7,907 bases of DNA from Nitrococcus sp. (GCA_030452365.1 JAKDMK010000096.1:1-7907), one strand, 5' to 3'; counted from the first letter of the stretch, positions 1 to 6,323 are shown. The notes: generated by a model from the letters alone, not told the origin. Program-made: numbers and translations.

Positions 1-1158
1 TCGGCACTCTACGGCGAGTCGGCCGAGCACGCGGCGACCCTGCGCGACGGGGCGCGGTTCAGGCTAGAGAAAGGCTATCTGCCGACGGACCTGCAGGGCA
101 TGGAGGTGACCGGTTTTAACGAGGGCTGGTGGCTGGGCCTCTCGGCCATGCACACGCTTTTCGCGCGCGAGCACAACGTCCTCATCGACGAGCTGCAACG
201 CGAATACCCGCACTGGGACGACGAGCGGGCGTACCAGACCGCGCGCCTGATCGTCTCCGCGCTCATCGCCAAGATCCACACCATCGAGTGGACGCCCGCG
301 ATCCTCGCCACCGAGACGCTGGATATCGGGCTGAAGACCAACTGGTACGGGCCGCCATCGGGCGAGTGGCTGATCCGGCTTGGCATTTGGCTGACCGATG
401 TGCACGCCCTGAAGGGCATCACCGAGACCAAGCCCGATCACCACGGCGTCCCCTATTCGTTTACCGAGGAGTTCGTGACCATCTACCGGATGCACCCGCT
501 GATCCCCGACGACTACATCTTTTACAACTACGCCACTGGAGCGGAGCGCGAGCGTATGGGTTTCCTCGAGATCCAGGGCGCGCATGCCGACGAGCGCATG
601 CGGCGGATCGGCCTGCGCGACGTGATGTACTCCTTCGGCGTCGCTCATCCCGGCGCGATCACGCTGCACAACTTCCCGAAGGCGCTTCAGCACTTCGAGC
701 GCGCCGGCGAGGTGATCGACCTTGCGGTCGTCGACATCGTGCGCACCAGGGCACGGCGGGTGCCGCGCTACAACGGCTTCCGCCGCGCGCTGCGCATGCC
801 CGAGATCCGCAGCTGGGATGACCTCACGGCGAGCCCCGAGACCAACCGCCTGGCGCGTGAGATCTACGGCGAGATCGACAAGGTGGACACGGTGGTCGGG
901 CTCCTGGGCGAGAACCCGCCCGAGGGCTTCGGCTTCTCCGACACCGCGTTCCGCATCTTCCTCCTGATGGCGTCGCGCCGGCTGCAGTCCGACCGGTTCC
1001 TGACCGTCGATTTCCGGCCCGAGATCTACTCACCCCTCGGCATTGACTGGGTCGAGCGGAACTCGATGACCAGCGTGCTCTTGCGCCACTGCCCCGAACT
1101 CGCCCCTGTCCTGCCGCGTGACGCCAGCGCGTTCGCTCCATGGCGGCCCGTGCGATGA
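1..1158 (+). CDS. Alpha-dioxygenase-like (PIOX/cyclooxygenase superfamily) haem protein, 5'-truncated by window edge
   Basis: The frame is open from base 1 and ends at TGA 1156-1158, giving the C-terminal 385 residues; the true start lies upstream. REHN (window residues 56-59, bases 166-177) is the animal-haem-peroxidase/cyclooxygenase signature. TIYRMHPLIPD carries the catalytic-type Tyr (162, bases 484-486) and, three residues on, the proximal haem-ligand His (165, bases 493-495), spaced as Tyr385/His388 in cyclooxygenase. AKIHTIEWT places a His (93) 69 residues before that Tyr, matching the carboxylate-binding His of plant alpha-dioxygenases as I recall them. TNWYG, RYNGFRR, and SRRLQSDRFLT followed by DF further resemble the plant alpha-dioxygenase branch. 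That family oxygenates fatty acids at C2, and the hydroperoxide then loses CO2 to give an aldehyde. Plant enzymes are about 620-640 residues, so roughly 200-250 residues, including the distal His and calcium site, would lie outside the window. The stop overlaps the next gene's start. The family is confident; the substrate is inferred. Confidence 0.88.
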   Translation, partial: SALYGESAEHAATLRDGARFRLEKGYLPTDLQGMEVTGFNEGWWLGLSAMHTLFAREHNVLIDELQREYPHWDDERAYQTARLIVSALIAKIHTIEWTPAILATETLDIGLKTNWYGPPSGEWLIRLGIWLTDVHALKGITETKPDHHGVPYSFTEEFVTIYRMHPLIPDDYIFYNYATGAERERMGFLEIQGAHADERMRRIGLRDVMYSFGVAHPGAITLHNFPKALQHFERAGEVIDLAVVDIVRTRARRVPRYNGFRRALRMPEIRSWDDLTASPETNRLAREIYGEIDKVDTVVGLLGENPPEGFGFSDTAFRIFLLMASRRLQSDRFLTVDFRPEIYSPLGIDWVERNSMTSVLLRHCPELAPVLPRDASAFAPWRPVR

Positions 1159-2534
1159 ACGATACCGCACACACCCATCCCGGGCTCGGATCGTTCCTCA
1201 AGGAGCCGCTCGCCCGCGTCCTCTGGTCCCGCCGGACCCGCCGGGTGTCGCGCGGGTCGGACGTTCCGGCGGGGTCGATGTCTCACGTTTCCCAGAATGA
1301 GCCCGCGCCGCTCGCGCAGATCGAGGAGGCGATCCTGATCGCGGCGACCGGCGCCTCCGGCCTCACCATGCCCGACCGGCCGTGGCAGGACGCCGAGACC
1401 GGCGATCCCATCATGTCGAAGCCCAACCTGGTGATGCAGGGGCGTACGTCCGGCAGCCCCGACAACGCCCAGGGCACCCATTTCTTCATGATCAACGACG
1501 AGGGGACCTATTTTCTCAAGCGCCTGCCGCCGCTCGAGGGCGGCACCGACGCCTGGAGCGAGGAGATTCTGATCGCGCGGGCGGAAGAGGCCAAGGTCAG
1601 GATCCTCGACCGGCGGATCGACGTGCCGGCGGACATGCGGGACTTTCCTGCGTATCTCGACAGCAACCGGCTGCTGTCGAACCGCCCCGGCACCACCGTG
1701 TTCTTCCCGGTGGTCGACCTCAGTCACCAGTACATCAATGGGCTGATGCACCTCTTGACCCAGCCGGAGAGGGCGCGGCCGGCGATCATCGACGACCGCA
1801 ATTTCTACCGGCCCGCCGGCACCAAGAAGTGGATCGACAAGGGCTTTCTCAACTCTGACATCAAGGTGCCGCTCGGCCTAATTTACCGGATGTGGACCGA
1901 GATCGAGGCGAGCCTCCTCATTCAGAACCTGTTCCTCGTGACGGAGGCGATGGGTCTCGGTGCCTGGATCCACGGCACGGTCTTGGCGCCGGTGCTGATG
2001 GGCGACCCCAAGTTCCGCGGCCGCTACGGCACCATGCTGGGCTTTGACTACGCCTCGCCCAAGTGGAAGCCCATGGACATTCTGCGCTGGCACACGCTGC
2101 CGATCCGGGCGATGCGGCACGCCCGCACCCATCCGATCGGGCTCCACCACCGGGGTGAGCCGCTCATCCGGGCCATGTGCCCGCCGCACTACGCCTCGAT
2201 GGCCGAGGCGGTAGACGCCGTCGTGGCCGCTAAGTTCGGCCCCGGCGGGCTCTACAAGGACCCCGCCATCTTCGAGCGCATCTACAAGGGCGATTTCGGC
2301 GCCCGCTATCTCGCCGAGGCGGCGGAGTACGAGCGCGATGTGGTCGACTGCACCCGCGACATCTGCACTTACATTTACGAGACCCACGGCCGCTTTCCCG
2401 CCCATTGCGAGGCGATCCACGCGCCGGGCATCTGCCTGCAGGCGCACCATGTCGAGGACGCATACTACGAGCGCTTCTTCCGCGACGGCCGGAGCGAGCG
2501 GCAGGACGAGCACGACGCTCGCTGGCACGGCTGA
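1155..2534 (+). CDS. Nitroreductase-superfamily flavoprotein-like protein with long C-terminal extension
   Basis: This is a 459-residue protein if started at ATG 1155, whose ATGA overlaps the upstream stop and suggests translational coupling. An in-frame ATG at 1140 is an alternative, and neither has a clear Shine-Dalgarno. SRRTRRVSRGSDVP (about 25-38), followed by PLAQIEEAILIAATGASG (52-69), resembles the N-terminal 'RRSxR...' FMN-phosphate region and first helix of nitroreductases. SLLIQNLFLVTEAMGLGAWIHG (253-274) matches the family's conserved helix 'QNxxLxAxxxGLG'. The region between (about 90-250) is longer than in typical nitroreductases of about 200 residues. The roughly 180 residues after 280 are not a standard nitroreductase part; they end in a His/Cys-containing stretch, GRFPAHCEAIHAPGICLQAHH (412-432). 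No signal peptide is evident, so a cytoplasmic location is likely. The neighbour suggests a flavin-dependent step on oxidised lipids, but that is inference; FMN binding and substrate are not shown by sequence. Confidence 0.75.
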   Translation: MNDTAHTHPGLGSFLKEPLARVLWSRRTRRVSRGSDVPAGSMSHVSQNEPAPLAQIEEAILIAATGASGLTMPDRPWQDAETGDPIMSKPNLVMQGRTSGSPDNAQGTHFFMINDEGTYFLKRLPPLEGGTDAWSEEILIARAEEAKVRILDRRIDVPADMRDFPAYLDSNRLLSNRPGTTVFFPVVDLSHQYINGLMHLLTQPERARPAIIDDRNFYRPAGTKKWIDKGFLNSDIKVPLGLIYRMWTEIEASLLIQNLFLVTEAMGLGAWIHGTVLAPVLMGDPKFRGRYGTMLGFDYASPKWKPMDILRWHTLPIRAMRHARTHPIGLHHRGEPLIRAMCPPHYASMAEAVDAVVAAKFGPGGLYKDPAIFERIYKGDFGARYLAEAAEYERDVVDCTRDICTYIYETHGRFPAHCEAIHAPGICLQAHHVEDAYYERFFRDGRSERQDEHDARWHG

Positions 2535-2624
2535 CTGGCGGCACTGGAGGGAGGCGGGTGCGGCCGACCGAGGCGGCGCTCGAACGACGACTCGTAACGG
2601 GATACGGATAGCGCTCCTGACGCT

Positions 2625-2876
2625 CTACCGCCACGCCAGCGGCGGCGCCATTCCCAGCAGACAGAGCAGCCCCCACACGGCCAGCGCCATGCCACCAGCG
2701 AAGTACATGGCAAGAAAGAAATAGAAAGCGAAGAAATTCGCCTCCCGGCTTACCATGTGCCTGCCGCTGAAGCTCGAACCGGCCGGCAGCACGCCATCGC
2801 GATGGCCATACCATGCCACGGCAAGAATGCCGCCGCCGAAAATGAGCAGCACGAGCGTGCTGAGATACTGGGGCAT
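2625..2876 (-). CDS. Small two-helix membrane protein, function unknown
   Basis: This 83-residue protein has its ATG at 2876-2874 sharing one base with the TAA of the upstream gene (TAATG), which strongly indicates coupled translation with it. The stop is TAG at 2627-2625. Two hydrophobic segments are visible, residues about 5-23 (LSTLVLLIFGGGILAVAWY) and about 49-76 (rich in Phe, Ala, Leu and Gly), joined by a short polar loop containing GRHMVSRE. I do not recognise the family. The one-base overlap makes it a likely partner of the membrane-anchored protein encoded just upstream. It converges with the nitroreductase-like gene across about 90 bp in which I see no convincing terminator hairpin. 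Confidence 0.65.
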   Translation of the reverse strand: MPQYLSTLVLLIFGGGILAVAWYGHRDGVLPAGSSFSGRHMVSREANFFAFYFFLAMYFAGGMALAVWGLLCLLGMAPPLAWR

Positions 2877-3670
2877 TATGCTTGTGCACCGGAAAACTTG
2901 CGTGCCGCGCCCAGCACCCCCATGACCACCAGGCTGAGGCAGCCGACCTGCAGGATCTCGAACGGCCAGAGGTTGTGCGACGTCGGATCGGCCGCCGTAT
3001 CGAGCACGATGCGCAACACCACGAAGCCCATCATCGCCGCCGGCACCGCTGCCGCCACTCTCCAGCCGCCGCTCCAGCGCCACCATGCCCACACCGGCAC
3101 CGCGATGCCGGCGACCCCGAGGGCGAGCACCGCCAGCAAGAGAACGCGGACGAGCAGCGTCTCCCCGGCCGTCGGCGGGGTGCTCATACGTTGCTCATAG
3201 GCTTCCTGCTGCAAGCGTTTATCCTCGTTGCGGAGCTCGACCAACCAGGCCGGCTCCGTACTCGCTACCGCGGGCTGGCTGCTGCCGGTAATCCGTACAG
3301 AGTAAGTCGCCACGGCTCGCGGGCCAGACGGGGAACGCTCCCCTGCACTGATGCGTACCTCGTCCACCTGTTTGCCTGGTTCCATGAAGAAGAGCCAGCC
3401 GAGTGCCTCGCCGCTGCCGGCGTAGACGCGCGATGGATTGCTGCCGGCGTCCACTTCGTTGCCCTGGAAATAGGGCCGCGCCCAGATCCTGACCGGTTCG
3501 TCCGTGGAGTAGCCGATGCGCAGGTAGAAGGTCTGGTGCTCGCCCAGCGTGATGACGTCCCCCGCGGGGTAGGTCTCCAGCACCCGAACCGTGGTCTCGG
3601 CGCGAACATCACCGGCTAACGCCGATAACACACAGAATGCAAGAAGAACGAATGCGTTCAGTTTGTGCAC
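2876..3670 (-). CDS. Exported protein with periplasmic domain and three C-terminal membrane helices, function unknown
   Basis: I prefer the GTG at 3670. It gives a clean signal peptide of about 24 residues (VHKLNAFVLLAFCVLSALAG then DVRA, cut before ET), and GGGAAG lies seven bases upstream. An in-frame ATG at 3703 would add 11 residues and lacks a clear ribosome-binding site. The 264-residue product has a soluble part (about 25-165) rich in alternating hydrophobic residues (TFYLRIGYSTDEPVRIWARP), suggesting a beta-sandwich outside the cytoplasmic membrane. A charged stretch follows (ELRNEDKRLQQEAYEQRM). Three hydrophobic segments come next, at about 172-197, 203-224 and 234-255. The TAA stop overlaps the ATG of the downstream small membrane protein. 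I do not recognise the family; a two-component membrane complex with the downstream protein is inferred from the overlap. Confidence 0.7.
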   Translation of the reverse strand: MHKLNAFVLLAFCVLSALAGDVRAETTVRVLETYPAGDVITLGEHQTFYLRIGYSTDEPVRIWARPYFQGNEVDAGSNPSRVYAGSGEALGWLFFMEPGKQVDEVRISAGERSPSGPRAVATYSVRITGSSQPAVASTEPAWLVELRNEDKRLQQEAYEQRMSTPPTAGETLLVRVLLLAVLALGVAGIAVPVWAWWRWSGGWRVAAAVPAAMMGFVVLRIVLDTAADPTSHNLWPFEILQVGCLSLVVMGVLGAARKFSGAQA

Positions 3671-3787
3671 GCTGGAGCTTCCCGTCTTACGCGGCCACGC
3701 CACAGCCGGAACCTATCAGCCCGCGGGGCGGGAGACTGCGGAGGAAGTCCCGGTTCAGGGGGCCGAGGCGTAAAAGGTTCGTAAAAT

Positions 3788-3803
3788 TCACTGGCGCCAG
3801 TGA
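3788..3803. promoter_or_regulatory. Perfect 16-bp palindrome, candidate operator
   Basis: TCACTGGCGCCAGTGA is a perfect inverted repeat with no spacer, lying between two divergently transcribed genes. It is about 43 bases upstream of the -10-like TATACT that precedes tatA. This arrangement is typical of a binding site for a dimeric regulator. No regulator gene lies next to it, so the binding protein is unknown. Confidence 0.4.
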
Positions 3804-3906
3804 TGGTGGGCCGGCTGTTGACGGGATTGCGAATCCGTGGTGGCGTATACTGGTTATGTGCCAACAAGGCAATTAATGCAATGCTTCTTAGGTCACCGCC
3901 TAGGGC

Positions 3907-3913
3907 GGGGAGG
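3907..3913 (+). promoter_or_regulatory. Shine-Dalgarno of tatA
   Basis: GGGGAGG lies five bases before the ATG at 3919 and fixes the tatA start. Bases 3896-3900 (CCGCC) can pair with 3904-3908 (GGCGG) across a three-base loop, so the 5' part of this site may be held in a small hairpin. Confidence 0.75.
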
Positions 3914-3918
3914 CTATC

Positions 3919-4185
3919 ATGGGTTTCGGCGGAATCGGCGTGACTGAGCTGCTGATTGTTCTGGCGATCGTGGCGTTGCTGTTCGGCACCAAGAAACTGC
4001 GCAACATTGGCGGCGATCTCGGCGGCGCAATCAAGGGCTTCAAGGACGCTATGAGCAAGGGTGGCGCCGAGAGGCATGAGCCGGACCGCGGGCCTGTCGA
4101 GAAGATAGAGCAGCGCGAGGCCGGCGAGATCTCGACGCCGCAGGCCGAGACCAAGGTCAAGCAAGACCAGCGTAACGTTTCCTAA
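3919..4185 (+). CDS. tatA: Sec-independent (twin-arginine) protein translocase subunit TatA/TatE
   Basis: The 88-residue protein has the classic TatA layout. A short N-terminus ([11 protein letters not shown]) leads into one membrane helix (about 9-22, [14 protein letters not shown]), then the hinge FGTKKL (22-27). An amphipathic helix follows (about 28-46, [18 protein letters not shown]), then a charged, probably disordered tail. TatA oligomers form the passage for folded proteins with RR-type signal peptides across the cytoplasmic membrane, working with TatC and usually TatB. A strong GGGGAGG ribosome-binding site five bases upstream supports the start. No tatB or tatC follows: the next gene is convergent on the other strand, so this tatA is transcribed alone here. 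It could be the cell's main TatA or a TatE-like paralogue. Confidence 0.93.
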   Translation: MGFGGIGVTELLIVLAIVALLFGTKKLRNIGGDLGGAIKGFKDAMSKGGAERHEPDRGPVEKIEQREAGEISTPQAETKVKQDQRNVS

Positions 4186-4242
4186 TCCTCGATCGGCGCT
4201 CGGCCTCTTATGTCAAGACCACGAGATCGAAGGTGTACCCCA

Positions 4243-5364
4243 TTACAGGCCAAAAGCGAATGGCAACTGCACGGTGAGTACGACATCGGGAGCATCGGCG
4301 GTGACGCCCATCTGTACGCTGACGTTGACCTGAGAACGCGGGGAAAGGGCATAATTGAACCCTATGATCGCGCTACCCACGATGAGGCGATTCGATTCGA
4401 ATTTATCCCCGTTGATCTGGGTGCTGGTAGAAAAGATGTAATCGTTCTGGTAGCCGAGGTTGAAGGAGCTGTACTGATTCATGGCATAGGCCATGCCGAA
4501 GCTCATGCGAAAAGCATCCCCCGGGTCCACCTCACCGATCCGCTGGGCCTGGTCGCCCGCGCCAATGGTCTGGTTCACGTCGTCCTGCAGATTGAACAGG
4601 TATCCGACGTTGGCGTAGAACACAGCGGGATCGGAAGGCAATAGGATCGTCACGCTGGGCTCAATGCCTTGAAAGCCGGAACCCGTGGCCAGCTCAGTGG
4701 GAAAACCCTGGGCGCTGCGGCTCACATCGAAGGGGCCCGTGCCGGTGGTTGACTTATAGCGCAGGTTGGCCACGAAAAAGGGCCAGCCGTTCAATCCCCG
4801 ATTGATCTGATAATGCAGGTAGGCTTCCACGTCACCGAGACCGGCATTCTCGAAAGTCTGCGTCTGCGTCGGGGTATTCCCGGAATCAAGCGTGAGCGTG
4901 GTACGTTCATGGCGATAGATGTAGGGCAGCTTGAGCCCGACTTCGAACCGGTTGGTCAGCCCCAGGCGGAAGCTCAAGGCCGCTTCGACAAGGTCACGAT
5001 CGGTATCCTCGGCCTCGACGAGGCCGATCAGCAGGGTGTCCAGAATAGCGACGCCGTTGAAGTTAAAACGGTTGACCTGAGAGGTAGAGGCTCGGATCGA
5101 GGGTGTGACGACCAATACGCCCCTGGGAGTGAGCACGCCTCCCAACTGCGGCATCCCCTGCACTTGTGGTCGTTGCTGTTCTTCCTTGGGCGGCGCCTGC
5201 CCAACCGGTTGCCCCGTAGACGGCTGTTGTCCACTATCCGCCTGCGCGAGCTGCAAGACGGGGCGGGGCGATTCATGGCCAGTCTCCTGCGCCGCAGCGG
5301 CCGCCCCTGAGAGCAATGCTGCAATGAGCCCAAGATAAGGCAAGCCTAAGTTCCTTTTAGACAT
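4243..5364 (-). CDS. Outer-membrane beta-barrel protein (transporter / phenol-degradation meta-like)
   Basis: I chose ATG 5364, which has AGGGA about nine bases upstream; a TTG at 5388 would add eight residues before the signal peptide. The 373-residue product starts with a signal peptide (MSKRNLGLPYLGLIAALLSG then AAAAA, cut near residue 25). A Gln/Pro-rich linker of about 50 residues follows (about 27-75). The rest alternates hydrophobic and polar residues with many aromatics and Gly, for example EVGLKLPYIYRH, FFVANLRYKS, VFYANVGYLFNL and SSFNLGYQNDYIFS, as in outer-membrane barrels. The C-terminus VVLTVQLPFAFGL is a plausible final strand, though it ends in Leu rather than Phe. It resembles proteins annotated as 'transporter' or 'phenol degradation meta' outer-membrane proteins, whose substrate is mostly unknown. 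It converges with tatA across 57 bp. The barrel class is fairly sure; the function is not. Confidence 0.75.
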   Translation of the reverse strand: MSKRNLGLPYLGLIAALLSGAAAAAQETGHESPRPVLQLAQADSGQQPSTGQPVGQAPPKEEQQRPQVQGMPQLGGVLTPRGVLVVTPSIRASTSQVNRFNFNGVAILDTLLIGLVEAEDTDRDLVEAALSFRLGLTNRFEVGLKLPYIYRHERTTLTLDSGNTPTQTQTFENAGLGDVEAYLHYQINRGLNGWPFFVANLRYKSTTGTGPFDVSRSAQGFPTELATGSGFQGIEPSVTILLPSDPAVFYANVGYLFNLQDDVNQTIGAGDQAQRIGEVDPGDAFRMSFGMAYAMNQYSSFNLGYQNDYIFSTSTQINGDKFESNRLIVGSAIIGFNYALSPRSQVNVSVQMGVTADAPDVVLTVQLPFAFGL

Positions 5365-5566
5365 GCAAGCAAGTCCCTTATTCTGCAAAGTAGCGAGTCA
5401 TACCAAGCGTGCGAAGGCTCCGATTGCGCGCGAGCCTTGTAGAGCATGCTTGTTACACGGCCCCTTTGCTGTGAGCCTGCACACAAAATCTGAGGGACTT
5501 TCCGGGCTTCTTGGTCGGGATCATTGAGGGGAAGAGGTAGACCCCCGTCAGGGAGTGCGTGTTGCG

Positions 5567-5658
5567 CTTGAACCCTGCCAGTGATTCCACGGCAAATCGG
5601 CGGCGGGTTCCACGGCAAGCCGACCGCCGATTCCACACGCAAGCGGCCATGCATTTCG
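5567..5658. repeat. Imperfect tandem array with 23-bp period, possibly an insertion-sequence end remnant
   Basis: TTCCA recurs at exactly 23-base spacing (5585-5589, 5608-5612, 5631-5635), with a decayed fourth position at 5654-5658. Read on the - strand the units run roughly TGGAATCnnnGGCnGGnTTGCCG. Repeated terminal motifs of this GTGGAATC type are found, as I recall, at the ends of IS21-family elements. No transposase gene is present, so this would be a remnant. The 8-bp word ACCCCCGT occurs on both sides (5541-5548 and 5672-5679) in direct orientation. The repeat is certain; the insertion-sequence origin is inferred. Confidence 0.55.
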
Positions 5659-5721
5659 GCGCAAGTCGGTCACCCCCGTTGAGAGGCTGGGGAGCATTAT
5701 CCGCAGCCTTTGGAAGCCATC

Positions 5722-5866
5722 GCGTAACTACTGACCCCCTTCGGCGCAGAATGCCTTGTTCGCACTGTCATTCTGCGCGCCGTAAGGCGAAGTCGCAGGA
5801 ACTGGCCGCTGGATCCTGCGACTCCGCTTCGCTGCGCGCAGGATGACGAGGGGTGAGTAGTTACGC
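5722..5866. mobile_element. MITE-like element with terminal and nested inverted repeats
   Basis: The termini 5722-5738 (GCGTAACTACTGACCCC) and 5850-5866 are inverted repeats matching at 16 of 17 positions. Outside them, GGAAGC (5712-5717) and GCTTCC (5871-5876) also pair, so the whole structure may span 165 bp. Inside, 5767-5780 pairs with 5834-5847 (14 positions, one G-T), and 5791-5800 pairs perfectly with 5814-5823. The element encodes no protein. Size, termini and hairpin content fit a non-autonomous miniature transposon or a dispersed palindromic repeat. I see no clear target-site duplication, and copies elsewhere cannot be checked here. Confidence 0.6.
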
Positions 5867-5966
5867 CGACGCTTCCTTTAGAAGCCCGCGATACCGATCG
5901 AATGTCTCATCCCGATCGATTATGTGTCCTTAACGACGGTAATTGGGATGGACATTGGATTGCATA

Positions 5967-6323
5967 TCAGAATTTTCCCATTATATTCAATAACTCGATC
6001 TCGAAAATCAGGCGAGCATTTGGCGGGATCACGTTCCTGGCACCGCGGGCGCCGTAACCTAGCTCTGGCGGCACTATCAACTTTCTCAGGCCGCCGGGGC
6101 GCATCCCGATTATGCCCTCGTCCCAGCCTGGAATGACCAACCCGGCACCCAGGGAAAACTCGAGCGGCTCACCACGGTCATGACTCGAATCAAATTTGGT
6201 GCCATTCTCAAGCCAGCCAGTATAATGAACAAACACGGTTTCTCCGCGACCGGTTGCCTTTTTCCCTTTGCCGATTTCCAAATCCTCGTAGCGTAATCCA
6301 GAAGGCGTCTCTTGCTCAGACAT
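5967..6323 (-). CDS. FKBP-type peptidyl-prolyl cis-trans isomerase
   Basis: This 118-residue single-domain FKBP catalyses proline cis-trans isomerisation. It has no signal peptide, so it is likely cytoplasmic. Recognisable pieces, in order, are VFVHYTGWLENGTKFDSS (30-47, with the pocket residues Tyr34, Phe44 and Asp45), VIPGWDEGIIGMRPGG (63-78, with the pocket-floor Trp67), PPELGYGARG (85-94, Tyr90) and IPPNARLIFEIELL (99-112, Phe107). The conserved active-site aromatics are all present. GAGG about nine bases upstream of the ATG supports the start at 6323. It lies 57 bp downstream of coaE on the same strand and could be cotranscribed with it. Confidence 0.95.
   Translation of the reverse strand: MSEQETPSGLRYEDLEIGKGKKATGRGETVFVHYTGWLENGTKFDSSHDRGEPLEFSLGAGLVIPGWDEGIIGMRPGGLRKLIVPPELGYGARGARNVIPPNARLIFEIELLNIMGKF

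Larger units (their letters stand above)
3671..3918. other. Divergent intergenic region with palindrome and start region of tatA
   Basis: These 248 bp separate the - strand exported-protein gene from tatA on the + strand and must hold both promoters. No protein-like open frame is convincing here. It contains a perfect 16-bp palindrome (3788-3803), a good -10-like hexamer TATACT (3846-3851) with no well-spaced -35, and a short GC stem just before the tatA ribosome-binding site. Confidence 0.5.
5365..5966. other. Gene-free region of about 600 bp with repeat elements
   Basis: No open frame here has a convincing protein-like composition or ribosome-binding site. The first part (5365-5540) should hold the promoter of the - strand outer-membrane protein gene, but I see no clear hexamers. 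The middle holds a 23-bp-period array. The right part holds a MITE-like element, then a long-loop inverted repeat near the end of the FKBP gene. Short frames crossing the region look like chance or decayed sequence. Confidence 0.6.

Noticed and set aside
64..693. Long antisense frames opposite the dioxygenase and nitroreductase-like genes
   Set aside because: High GC leaves opposite-strand frames open by chance. The + strand frames carry recognisable family motifs and the antisense ones do not.
3818..3851. TTGACG (3818-3823) and TATACT (3846-3851) as a promoter for tatA
   Set aside because: The spacing is 22 bases, too long for a normal sigma-70 promoter. TTGCGA (3827-3832) is too close at 13. 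Only the -10-like box is good, so no promoter is called.
4187..4233. CCTCGATC paired with GATCGAAGG as a shared terminator between tatA and the outer-membrane protein gene
   Set aside because: The stem has a bulge and a 30-base loop, and there is no T-run on either strand.
5567..5658. Short repeats taken as a CRISPR array
   Set aside because: The 23-bp units abut with no spacers and are imperfect, and no cas gene is in the window.
5453..5846. Short open frames in the gene-free region, on both strands, as small proteins
   Set aside because: They read through the repeats, have Arg/Ser/Pro-rich shadow-like composition, and lack ribosome-binding sites.
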